Shown: positions 26,084-34,265 of the stretch, piece by piece | How positions within the stretch are numbered: the first letter of the stretch is position 1 | Layout: each line of letters starts with the position of its first letter | Notes under the pieces: generated by a model | The model's database searches: none | What the model was told of the DNA's origin: nothing | What the model saw: the letters and a program-made list of their open reading frames with translations, nothing else | NCBI GenBank assembly: GCA_900548185.1 | Contig: URJJ01000010.1 | Location: 1 to 58,138, forward strand | DNA length: 58,138 nucleotides | Source: an uncultured Opitutales bacterium | Lineage (GTDB): Bacteria; Verrucomicrobiota; Verrucomicrobiia; Opitutales; Intestinicryptomonadaceae | Direction of reading: 5' to 3' | Position numbers and translations under genes: made by a program

Positions 26084-26341
26084 CGCCGCAAAAATTGCGC
26101 AAAGAAAGGCGGGGCATAATTCAGCACATCTCCCCCCAAAAAAGCGCCGAAACCGCGTGCGAATGCGCCGCCGCACAAAAGGCGCGCGTTAAAAAAACGA
26201 CAATAATGAAGTTTGCGCTGCCCGCGCTACAAAAACGCCGCAGAAAAACGCCGACAAAAATCCGCGCAGACCCAATCCGCCCGTGCGCTTCCGAAATTCC
26301 CCCCGGACGGCGGCAGGAGATGCCCCACGGGCTGCGGCCGC

Positions 26342-26377
26342 AAAAAAAAGCGGAACCAAGCACCGGTTCCGCTTTTT
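26342..26377. terminator. Bidirectional-type terminator downstream of the sigma-54 activator
   Basis: AAAAAGCGGAACC (26345-26357) pairs with GGTTCCGCTTTTT (26365-26377), loop AAGCACC. On the minus strand the stem is followed by a T-run, ending the gltB-gltD-activator transcript just 14 bp after the stop codon. Confidence 0.92.
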
Positions 26378-26390
26378 GAAAGGCACCGCC

Positions 26391-27923
26391 CTACTTGTAC
26401 ATTTCGGGCGTTATGCCGAGCTTTTTCATCTTGTACAGGATTATGCGGGATGTGGTCCGCAAATGCCGCGCGGCGGAGGCGGCGTTTCCCTTTTTGAGCT
26501 TGAGGGCCTCCACGATTATTTCGCGCTCAAAGTTCGCCACCAGCGCGGAGTAGTCCGCGCCCCCGTCGCTCTCCCTCATTGCGGCGGACTGCTCGGTGTG
26601 GACGGTCTGGAGGGCGGGCGGAAGGTTGTAGGCGCTCACCACGCTGTCGGAGGTGCTGAGCACCGCGTACTCCATGCAGTTTTCAAGCTCGCGCACGTTG
26701 CCCGGCCAGCAGTACGAGGAAATCATGTTTATGGCGGGGGTCGATATGCGGGCCACAGACTTGCCGTGGACCTTGTTGTACTTTTCGAGGAAGTATCCGG
26801 CAAGGAGCATTATGTCGCTTTTGCGGTTGCGCAGGGCCGGCATGTAGATGGGGAACACGTTCAGCCGGTAATAGAGGTCCTCGCGGAACGAGCCCGACTT
26901 CATCATTTCCTCAAGGTTCCGGCTCGTCGCCGCGATTATGCGGACGTCAACCCTCATCTCCCGCCCGCCGCCCACGCGGAAGAACGAGCGCTCCTGGAGA
27001 AAGCGGAGGAGCTTGAGCTGCATCGCCTGGCTGAGGTCGCCTATCTCGTCCAAAAAGAGCGTGCCTCCGTCTGCGGCTTCAACAAGGCCCTCCTTGCGGT
27101 TGACGGCCCCGGTAAACGCGCCCTTCTCGTGCCCGAAAAGCTCGCTTTCCACAAGCCCCTCCGGAAGGGCCGCGCAGTTGACCGCCACAAACGGCCCGCC
27201 GCTTCTCGAAGACGCGCGCTGTATGGCCTTTGCGACAAGCTCCTTGCCCGTGCCCGACTCGCCCCTTATCAGCACCGTGGCGTTGGACTCCGACACCTTC
27301 GCCACCATCGAATACACCTTCTTCATCACCGCCGAATTGCCTATCATGTCGGCGGGCCTCAGCCTGTTGTCCAGCTCAAGCTGCAGGCGCCGGTTTTCCG
27401 AAATCAGCTTTTCGCGCTCCTCGAATTCGGTGTAGGTTGCGAATATGGCCTCGGCTGAAATGTTTGCTATCAGCTCAAGGAGGTGCATGTCGCCTGCGAG
27501 GTCTGTGCCTTCTTCGACCTTCCTGTCGATGGAAATCGTCCCTATCACGTCTCCCTTGTAAACTACGGGGACGCATATGAAGGCCACGCCCTTCTCCCCG
27601 TCGCGCGCCCGTGTGCGGTTGAGGAACTCCCCCCCCGCCTCGGATATGTCGGGGATGACGCGCGGGCGGCCGTCGGCAGCAACCTTTCCAGTGACGCCCT
27701 CGCCTATCCTGTACATGCCCCGCTCCTCCTCGGCGGTGCTTAGGCCCTCGGATGCCTCGATTACGAGCATGTCGCCCTCGCGGAGCGCAAACGTCCCGCG
27801 CAGGAGGCCCATTTCGGAGTGGAGTATGCTCAGGACTTCGCGCAGCATCACCGGGACGGACGCGCGCTGCGCGATTACGTGGCTTATGCGGTTCAGGATC
27901 GTGATATCGACGTTGAGGCTCAT
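26391..27923 (-). CDS. Sigma-54-dependent activator, GAF-AAA+-Fis (NifA/NtrC-type)
   Basis: A 510-residue bacterial enhancer-binding protein. An N-terminal GAF sensor domain (about 1-170) precedes the AAA+ domain (about 195-430), with Walker A GESGTGKE (211-218), the sigma-54-contacting GAFTGA (259-264), Walker B GGTLFLDEIG and the arginine-finger region. A Fis-type helix-turn-helix (about 468-506, GNAASAARHLRTTSRIILYKMKKLGI) binds DNA. There is no receiver domain, so control is by ligand or by P-II through GAF, as in NifA, not by a kinase. Its ATG overlaps the gltD stop (ATGA). Three sigma-54 promoters with a shared palindrome nearby make it the likely regulator of the whole nitrogen block, itself included. 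Confidence 0.93.
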   Translation of the reverse strand: MSLNVDITILNRISHVIAQRASVPVMLREVLSILHSEMGLLRGTFALREGDMLVIEASEGLSTAEEERGMYRIGEGVTGKVAADGRPRVIPDISEAGGEFLNRTRARDGEKGVAFICVPVVYKGDVIGTISIDRKVEEGTDLAGDMHLLELIANISAEAIFATYTEFEEREKLISENRRLQLELDNRLRPADMIGNSAVMKKVYSMVAKVSESNATVLIRGESGTGKELVAKAIQRASSRSGGPFVAVNCAALPEGLVESELFGHEKGAFTGAVNRKEGLVEAADGGTLFLDEIGDLSQAMQLKLLRFLQERSFFRVGGGREMRVDVRIIAATSRNLEEMMKSGSFREDLYYRLNVFPIYMPALRNRKSDIMLLAGYFLEKYNKVHGKSVARISTPAINMISSYCWPGNVRELENCMEYAVLSTSDSVVSAYNLPPALQTVHTEQSAAMRESDGGADYSALVANFEREIIVEALKLKKGNAASAARHLRTTSRIILYKMKKLGITPEMYK

Positions 27924-29353
27924 TTTTTGAGGTTGTTATGCTGCGGAACAGATTTCAGGTATTCCGAAACCGAAGCCGCCGCTGCGAGGCCGGAAGCCGC
28001 AGCCCGCACGACGAGCGACGGCCCACCCACGCAGTCTCCGGCGGCAAACACGCCGGGAAACGCCTTTGAGGGGCGAAGCGAGGCGAAGGTTCCCCTCTCC
28101 GAGAAATCCAGGCCGAGCTCCCCGGCCATCGGCCCGCGTTCCGCTCCGGTAAATCCCATGCTGATGAGGACGAGGTCCGCGTCAATTTCAAAATCGCCGC
28201 CAGGGCGCTCCGAGAATTTGGACGGCCGGCCTTCGGGCGAAAATTCCCAGTCGGCAAGCCCAGCCTTGAGCGACTTCACGCGCCCCCGGGCGCCCCCGAA
28301 AGATTTGGCGACGACGCCCCACATGCGCGTCCCGCCCTCCAGGTGCGAGCTTGAAGTCCGCTTTTTGTACTCCCACATGGGCCACGGGGTCGACGGGTGC
28401 CTGCCTTCCGGCGGCTCGGGCATTATCTCTATCTGCACAACGCTTTTTGCGCCCTGGCGTATCGCCGTGCCGACGCAGTCGCTGCCGGTGTCGCCCCCGC
28501 CTATGACGAGGACCTTCTTTCCCTTTGCGCTGACGGGAACGCCGTCCAGCTCGCCGGAAATCGCCCGGTTCTGCCCGGCCAGGAATTCCAGGGCGAAAAA
28601 TATGCCATCCAGATTCCTGCCCGGCACCGCCAGGTCTCGCGGGACAGGGCAGCCCGTGCAGAGGCACACGGCGTCGAACTTGCGCATGAGGTATGCGGCA
28701 GACACGTCCCTGCCGACCTCCACGCCGTACTCGAACATGACGCCCTCCGCGCAAAGCAGGCCTATCCTCCTGTCCACAACGCGCTTTTCGAGCTTGAAAT
28801 CGGGAATCCCGTAGCGGAGCAGCCCGCCCGCAGACGCGGCCTTTTCAAAGACCACAACCTCGTGCCCCGAGCGGTTGAGCGCGCCCGCAGCGGCAAGGCC
28901 AGCCGGGCCGGAGCCGATTACTGCCACGCGGCGCCCCGTGCGCGGCGCGCGCCCTGCGGGGACGGCCCAGCCGTTTTCAAACGCGGCCTCCGCCACCTCG
29001 TACTCGACCTGCTTCACCGTGACGGGCGAAAACGATATTCCCGCGCAGCATGCCGACTCGCAGAGCGCCGGGCATACCCTCGAGGTGAATTCCGGGAAAG
29101 GCGACGTGGCCCGGAAAATCTCGTAGGCGTCCCTCATCCTGCCCTCCGCGACTGCGGCCATAGCGTCCGGAATCGCGTTTGAAAGCGGGCAGCCGTACCC
29201 GTGGCAAAACGGGACTCCGCACCCCATGCACCTGGAAGCCTGCCTGCGCGCCCCCTCGGGCCCAAGGCGGATTTCAACGTCGCGGAAGTCCCGTTCGCGC
29301 CCGGGCCTGTAGCGCGGATTGCTCCGCGGAATGTCCATGAATTCTGTAGCCAT
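27920..29353 (-). CDS. gltD: Glutamate synthase small subunit
   Basis: GltD is the NAD(P)H-oxidising flavoprotein subunit of glutamate synthase and passes electrons to GltB. The 477-residue protein has the N-terminal Fe-S cysteine region (CMGCGVPFCHGYGCPLSN, then CPALCESAC), an FAD-binding GSGPAGLAAA, the EKAASAGGLLRYGIP motif and a second Rossmann motif VIGGGDTGSDC for NAD(P)H. FAD-binding AAGDCVGG lies near the C terminus. It starts 5 bp after gltB ends and overlaps the sigma-54 activator gene by 4 bp, so gltB, gltD and the activator are one operon. Confidence 0.97.
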   Translation of the reverse strand: MATEFMDIPRSNPRYRPGRERDFRDVEIRLGPEGARRQASRCMGCGVPFCHGYGCPLSNAIPDAMAAVAEGRMRDAYEIFRATSPFPEFTSRVCPALCESACCAGISFSPVTVKQVEYEVAEAAFENGWAVPAGRAPRTGRRVAVIGSGPAGLAAAGALNRSGHEVVVFEKAASAGGLLRYGIPDFKLEKRVVDRRIGLLCAEGVMFEYGVEVGRDVSAAYLMRKFDAVCLCTGCPVPRDLAVPGRNLDGIFFALEFLAGQNRAISGELDGVPVSAKGKKVLVIGGGDTGSDCVGTAIRQGAKSVVQIEIMPEPPEGRHPSTPWPMWEYKKRTSSSHLEGGTRMWGVVAKSFGGARGRVKSLKAGLADWEFSPEGRPSKFSERPGGDFEIDADLVLISMGFTGAERGPMAGELGLDFSERGTFASLRPSKAFPGVFAAGDCVGGPSLVVRAAASGLAAAASVSEYLKSVPQHNNLKK

Positions 29354-29358
29354 AATTT

Positions 29359-32300
29359 CTACGAAACCGCCCCTCCTTCGCGGCCTGCCGGATTTTCCCC
29401 CGCAGCGGCGCCCAGCGCCTTGCGGTACTCAACAGGAAACACCTTCACAAACTTAAGCAGGGTCTCGTCCCAGCAGTCGATAAGCTCCCTCGCCCGCTCG
29501 GAGCCCGTGAGCTCCAAATGGCGCCCGACAAGCTCCCGCAGGCGCGCGTCGTCGGCGCTTCCGGGGCGGACGCACTCCAGGTCGACCGAGGCCAGGTTGC
29601 ATCGCCTGTCGAAATCCCCGGACTCGTCATAGACGTATGCGATGCCCCCGGTCATGCCGGCTGCGAAGTTGAAGCCCGTGCGGCCGAGCACGACCGCCAC
29701 GCCGCCTGTCATGTATTCGCAGCAGTGGTCCCCCACGCCCTCGACGACCAGCGTGGCGCCGCTGTTTCTTATGGCGAACCGCTCGCCGGCGCGCCCGTTT
29801 ATGAATATTTCGCCCGAAGTCGCGCCGTAGGCTATGACGTTTCCTGCGGCCGCGTTGCCAAAGCTCTTGTACGGGGCCCCGCGCGGCGTGCGGATGACAA
29901 TCCTGCCGCCGGAAAGCCCCTTGCCTACATAGTCGTTTGCGTCGCCTTCGAGGTTGAACGTAACCCCTGCGGCGAGGAACGCGCCGAAGCTCTGGCCGGC
30001 CGTGCCTCGGAAGTTTACGGTAATCGTCGAGTCCGGCAGGCCGGCGTGCCCGTAGGCGGAGGCTATGCGGGAGCTCAGCATCGCCCCGACGCTCCTGTCG
30101 GCGTTCCGTATGGGCATGTCGGCCGACATCCTCTCGCCGCGGCTTATGGCAGGCTCAAATATTTTCAGGAGCCGCTTGTCGTAGGCGTCCTTAAGCTCGC
30201 GGGGCGAGAGACCGGCCGACTTGCGCGGGACCGACGGGTCGCAGGGGTCGTCGAATATCGCGGAAAAGTCGAGCCTCCTTGCCTTCCAAAAGCCTATCGC
30301 CGCGTCCTTTTCGAGAAGGTCGCACCTGCCGACGGCCTCGTCTATCGAGCGCAGGCCCAGGGAGGCGAGTATGCCGCGTGCCTCCTCCGCCACAAAGCGC
30401 AGGAAGTTCACCACGTTTTCCGGGGTTCCCCTGAAGCATTTGCGCAGGCGGGGGTCCTGCGTTGCGATTCCCACAGGACACGAATTTTCGTGGCACTTCC
30501 TCATCATGACGCACCCCATCGAAACCAGTATCGCAGTGGCAAAGCCGAACTCCTCCGCGCCCAGAAGCGCGCCGATTACGACGTCGCGCCCGGTCTTCAT
30601 CTGGCCGTCAACCTGGATTCTTATCCTGTCCCTTAAGCCGTTGAGGCGCAGGGTCTGCTGGGTTTCGGCAAGGCCAAGCTCCCACGGAAGGCCCGCGTGC
30701 TTTATGCTCGTAAGCGGGGAGGCGCCCGTGCCGCCGTCGTGCCCGCTTATAAGCACCATGTCGGCCCGCCCCTTCGCGACGCCTGCGGCGACGGTGCCCA
30801 CGCCCGCCTCGGAAACCAGCTTTACAGAGACGCGGGCGGCCTCGTTGGCGTTTCTCAAATCGTATATGAGCTGCGCCAAATCCTCGATTGAGTATATGTC
30901 ATGGTGCGGCGGCGGCGAAATGAGGGAGACCCCCGGGGTGGAGTGGCGTATCCGCGCGATGTCGGCGTCCACCTTGTGCCCCGGAAGCTGGCCGCCCTCG
31001 CCGGGCTTCGCCCCCTGGGCCACCTTTATCTGAAGCTCCTTTGCGTTTGCCAGATACTCCGCGGTTACGCCGAAGCGGCCGCTTGCAATCTGCCTTATGG
31101 AGCTCGCCCTGTTTTCGGCCGCCCCCTCCGAAGCGCCGCGCGCAGGGTCCTCCCCGCCCTCGCCGCAGTTGGACATGGCGCCTATGCGGTTCATCGCAAC
31201 CGCTATTGTCTCGTGCGCCTCCGGGCTTATCGCGCCGAGGCTCATCGCGCCGGATACAAACCTCTTCATTATGCTCTCGGCGCTCTCGACCTCATCGAGC
31301 GGCACAGGCTGGGCCTTTTTGAACTTGAAAAGCCCCCTCAGCGTGCACAGATGCTCGGACTGCTCGTTTATGAGCTTCGCGTATGCGGCGTACTTTTCCG
31401 GATTGTTTTCGCGCACGGCGCCCTGGAGGAGCGATATGCTGGCGGGGGTGAACAGGCGGTGCTCGCCGCCCTTTCTGAACTTGTACTTTCCGGTATTTTC
31501 CAGAAGGCCCTCCTCGCCCGGCTTGGGATAGTACGCCCCGTGGTAGCGCATGAGGGCCTCTTCCGCTATTTCCGGAAGCCCGAGGCCGCCTATGCGCGAA
31601 GCGGTTCCCGAAAAGTACCTGTCGACGACTTCCCTGTTTAGCCCCACGGCCTCGAAAAGCTGCGCCTGCCGGTAGCTGCGCAAAGTCGATATGCCCATCT
31701 TCGACATGCACTTCAAAATGCCCTTGCACACGGCCCGTATGTAGTTTTCCACTGCGCGGGCGGCGTCCATGCCTGCGATGCGCCCCGAGGAGGCCATGTC
31801 GGCGACGCTCTCTATCGCAAGGTAGGGGTTTACGGCCGTGGCGCCGTAGCCCAGCAGGAGCGCGAAGTGCATTATCTCCCGCGCCTCCCCGGTCTCGACG
31901 ACGATTCCAGCGCTCGTGCGCATGCTCTTTTCAACCAGCCTCCCGTTGACGGCGGCGGCCGCCAGAAGCATGGGAATCGGGGCATGGCCGTAGTCGAGGC
32001 CTCGGTCGCTTATTATTATGACGGAGCTTCCTGCGGCGACGGCCTCCTCGGCCTCCCGGCAAAGGGCCTCCAGGGCGGAGCGCATGCCCTCCGCCCCGGC
32101 TGCGGCGGAAAACTGCGCCTTTATGGTCTTTGACTGGAAGGTGGGTATCCGCGAGGAGCGCAGGCACTCCATGTCCCTGCCCGTCAGTATGGGGGTCGGG
32201 AGCTTCAGAAGGTGCGCGTGGCGCGGAAGCTCCTCAAGGGAGTTGCCCTGGTTTCCGATGTAGGTCATCAGACTCATCACAAGCTCTTCGCGGATTGGGT

Positions 32301-33897
32301 CTATCGGCGGGTTTGTGACCTGGGCGAAGAGCTGCTTGAAGTAGTCGTACAAAAGCTGGGGCTTTTCGCTCAGGACGGCGAGGGAGGCGTCGTTTCCCAT
32401 GGAGCCGACGGGCTCGCGGGCGGTTTCTGCCATGGGCTTTAGAATGAGGTCGATGTCCTCGCGGGTATAGCCGAAGAGCTTCTGGCGAAGCACCAGGTTT
32501 TCGCCCACGCCCGGGTTTGACACGGATTCAAATATGCCGGGGAGCGTTATCCTATTTTCATCGACCCAGCGGCGGTACGGCTTGGAGCGCGCGATGAGCG
32601 TCTTTATCTCCATATCGTTTAAGATGCGCCCCTTTTCGGTGTCTATGTAAATCATCTCCCCGGGGCGCAGGCGGCCCTTGCGGACAATGTCGCCCTCGGG
32701 GATGTCGAGGACGCCCGCCTCGGAGGCGAGGACGAAGAGCCCGTCCCGCGTTATGGTGTAGCGCGCCGGGCGCAGGCCGTTTCGGTCCAGGAGGGCGCCG
32801 GCGTGGACGCCGTCTGTAAATGCGAGCGCGGCGGGGCCGTCCCACGGCTCGGAGAGGCCCGAGTGGTATTCAAAAAAGCCCAGGATGTCGCGGCTCAGGT
32901 AGAAATCCCTGCCCCACGCCTGCGGGACGAGCATGAGCATGGTGTGGGCGAGCGTGCGGCCCGCGCGGGTGTAGAACTCAACCGCGTTATCGAGGCAGGC
33001 GGAGTCGCTCTGCCCCCCGCGGACCACGGGGATGAGCTTTGAAATGTCCTCCCCGAAAAGCGGCGAGGAGAAGTGGGATTCGCGCGCCCTCATCTGGTTC
33101 AGGTTGCCCCGCAGCGTGTTTATTTCGCCGTTGTGGGCCAGATACCTGAAAGGCTGCGCCAGGGGCCACGAAGGGAAGGTGTTTGTGCTGTACCGCTGGT
33201 GGACGAGGGCTATGGCCGACTTGAACGCCGGATCGGAAAGGTCCGGGAAAAAGCGGCGGAGCTGCGGGGCGTTCAGCAGGCCCTTGTAAACCACCGTCCG
33301 CGAGGATAGCGAGCAGATGTAAAACGAGTCCCCGGCATCCGTGCGGGAGGCGACAGAGTTTTCAATCTGGCGGCGCAGTATGTAAAGCCGCCTTTCGAGC
33401 GCGTCGGAATCCCCGGGGGCGGAGACGGGGCGGACGAAGAACTGCGCTATATTCGGGCAGGTACTCAGGGCAACGCCCCCTATCGCCCCCAAATCCGTCG
33501 GGACGTCGCGCCATGCCACAAGCTCGAAGCCCTCCGACAAAATTGTAGATTCGCACACCTTCCTGCACTCTTCCCGCAACATCCCGTCCCGGGGCAGAAA
33601 GACCATGCCGACCCCGTAGGAGCCGCGCTCAGGAAGGTTTGCGACCTCCCGCCTGAAAAATTCGTCGGGCGTCTGCACGAGAATGCCCGCGCCGTCGCCG
33701 GTCTGGGAGTCGCTCCCGACCGCGCCCCTGTGCATGAGCCTGTTTAAAACTTCGATGCCCTGGGCGACAATTTCGCACTTTGCCGTGCCGCCGGTATCAA
33801 CCACGAGGCCGACGCCGCAGGCGTCGTGTTCATTTTCCGGGCTGTAGAGTCCCTGCGGCCCGGGATAGTTGGAGTTTGAATCCGTATTGTTTTGCAT
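29359..33897 (-). CDS. gltB: Glutamate synthase large subunit
   Basis: GltB transfers the glutamine amide to 2-oxoglutarate, yielding two glutamates. From the ATG at 33895-33897 it has 1512 residues. The N-terminal nucleophile is C27 in NEHDACGVG, so a 26-residue propeptide would be removed. Then come the class-II amidotransferase domain, the central and FMN-binding domains (GEGGEDPARG, the PGEGGQLPGHKV loop), the 3Fe-4S ligand run CVMMRKCHENSCPVG, and the C-terminal beta-helix. An AAGGA site precedes the ATG by 12 bp. The open frame extends 50 codons upstream into the promoter region, not used. A sigma-54 promoter lies 30-45 bp upstream. Confidence 0.97.
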   Translation of the reverse strand: MQNNTDSNSNYPGPQGLYSPENEHDACGVGLVVDTGGTAKCEIVAQGIEVLNRLMHRGAVGSDSQTGDGAGILVQTPDEFFRREVANLPERGSYGVGMVFLPRDGMLREECRKVCESTILSEGFELVAWRDVPTDLGAIGGVALSTCPNIAQFFVRPVSAPGDSDALERRLYILRRQIENSVASRTDAGDSFYICSLSSRTVVYKGLLNAPQLRRFFPDLSDPAFKSAIALVHQRYSTNTFPSWPLAQPFRYLAHNGEINTLRGNLNQMRARESHFSSPLFGEDISKLIPVVRGGQSDSACLDNAVEFYTRAGRTLAHTMLMLVPQAWGRDFYLSRDILGFFEYHSGLSEPWDGPAALAFTDGVHAGALLDRNGLRPARYTITRDGLFVLASEAGVLDIPEGDIVRKGRLRPGEMIYIDTEKGRILNDMEIKTLIARSKPYRRWVDENRITLPGIFESVSNPGVGENLVLRQKLFGYTREDIDLILKPMAETAREPVGSMGNDASLAVLSEKPQLLYDYFKQLFAQVTNPPIDPIREELVMSLMTYIGNQGNSLEELPRHAHLLKLPTPILTGRDMECLRSSRIPTFQSKTIKAQFSAAAGAEGMRSALEALCREAEEAVAAGSSVIIISDRGLDYGHAPIPMLLAAAAVNGRLVEKSMRTSAGIVVETGEAREIMHFALLLGYGATAVNPYLAIESVADMASSGRIAGMDAARAVENYIRAVCKGILKCMSKMGISTLRSYRQAQLFEAVGLNREVVDRYFSGTASRIGGLGLPEIAEEALMRYHGAYYPKPGEEGLLENTGKYKFRKGGEHRLFTPASISLLQGAVRENNPEKYAAYAKLINEQSEHLCTLRGLFKFKKAQPVPLDEVESAESIMKRFVSGAMSLGAISPEAHETIAVAMNRIGAMSNCGEGGEDPARGASEGAAENRASSIRQIASGRFGVTAEYLANAKELQIKVAQGAKPGEGGQLPGHKVDADIARIRHSTPGVSLISPPPHHDIYSIEDLAQLIYDLRNANEAARVSVKLVSEAGVGTVAAGVAKGRADMVLISGHDGGTGASPLTSIKHAGLPWELGLAETQQTLRLNGLRDRIRIQVDGQMKTGRDVVIGALLGAEEFGFATAILVSMGCVMMRKCHENSCPVGIATQDPRLRKCFRGTPENVVNFLRFVAEEARGILASLGLRSIDEAVGRCDLLEKDAAIGFWKARRLDFSAIFDDPCDPSVPRKSAGLSPRELKDAYDKRLLKIFEPAISRGERMSADMPIRNADRSVGAMLSSRIASAYGHAGLPDSTITVNFRGTAGQSFGAFLAAGVTFNLEGDANDYVGKGLSGGRIVIRTPRGAPYKSFGNAAAGNVIAYGATSGEIFINGRAGERFAIRNSGATLVVEGVGDHCCEYMTGGVAVVLGRTGFNFAAGMTGGIAYVYDESGDFDRRCNLASVDLECVRPGSADDARLRELVGRHLELTGSERARELIDCWDETLLKFVKVFPVEYRKALGAAAGENPAGREGGAVS

Positions 33898-33926
33898 AAA
33901 TGTATGATTCCTTTGCAACCCCATAC

Positions 33927-33942
33927 AGCACATTGCGTGCCA
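33927..33942 (-). promoter_or_regulatory. Sigma-54 (-24/-12) promoter of the gltBD operon
   Basis: Minus-strand TGGCACG-CAAT-GTGCT with GG-N10-GC spacing. It matches the -24 consensus TGGCACG fully. Predicted transcription start is about 15-20 bp before the gltB ATG. Confidence 0.83.
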
Positions 33943-34040
33943 GAACGGCATCAAAAGCGATAACACCATAGGGAAAAGCAACATACAAAAAACACGAAAT
34001 TGTCCGCCCCGCCGGAAGGTAAAATACAAAAACGTAAAAA

Positions 34041-34056
34041 GCGACAAATTTGTCGC
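34041..34056. promoter_or_regulatory. Enhancer-type palindrome A between gltB and glnN
   Basis: Perfect 16-bp palindrome GCGACAAATTTGTCGC. It lies about 100 bp upstream of the gltB -24 element and 150 bp upstream of the glnN one, a position suited to an enhancer shared by both divergent promoters. Confidence 0.75.
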
Positions 34057-34070
34057 CGCGCATCCTCAAA

Positions 34071-34086
34071 ACGACAAATTTGTCGT
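34071..34086. promoter_or_regulatory. Enhancer-type palindrome B between gltB and glnN
   Basis: Perfect 16-bp palindrome ACGACAAATTTGTCGT, with the same 14-bp core as palindrome A and exactly 30 bp from it centre-to-centre (about three helical turns). Two dimers of one regulator could thus bind on the same DNA face. Confidence 0.75.
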
Positions 34087-34204
34087 TCAAGTTTGAAATT
34101 TGAAAACGCGCGTCCTGAGAATTTCTTCTTTAAAAAACCCCAAAGCCCCTTATATAAGTTGCAAAATCTTTTTTGCCCCGTCTAAATTGACCGCTTAAAA
34201 AAAC

Positions 34205-34220
34205 TGGCACGCCGCGTGCT
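34205..34220 (+). promoter_or_regulatory. Sigma-54 (-24/-12) promoter of glnN
   Basis: TGGCACG-CCGC-GTGCT with GG-N10-GC spacing on the plus strand, about 46 bp before the glnN ATG. Same -24 and -12 elements as the gltB promoter. Confidence 0.83.
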
Positions 34221-34265
34221 ATTATGAATTTTGCAGACATTTTATAAAATCCAGCAAAGGAAAAT

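Noticed and set aside
33991..34006. Possible third palindrome (ACGAAATTGTCC) upstream of gltB
   Set aside because: The match to the shared core is partial and the spacing to palindrome A is not helical.
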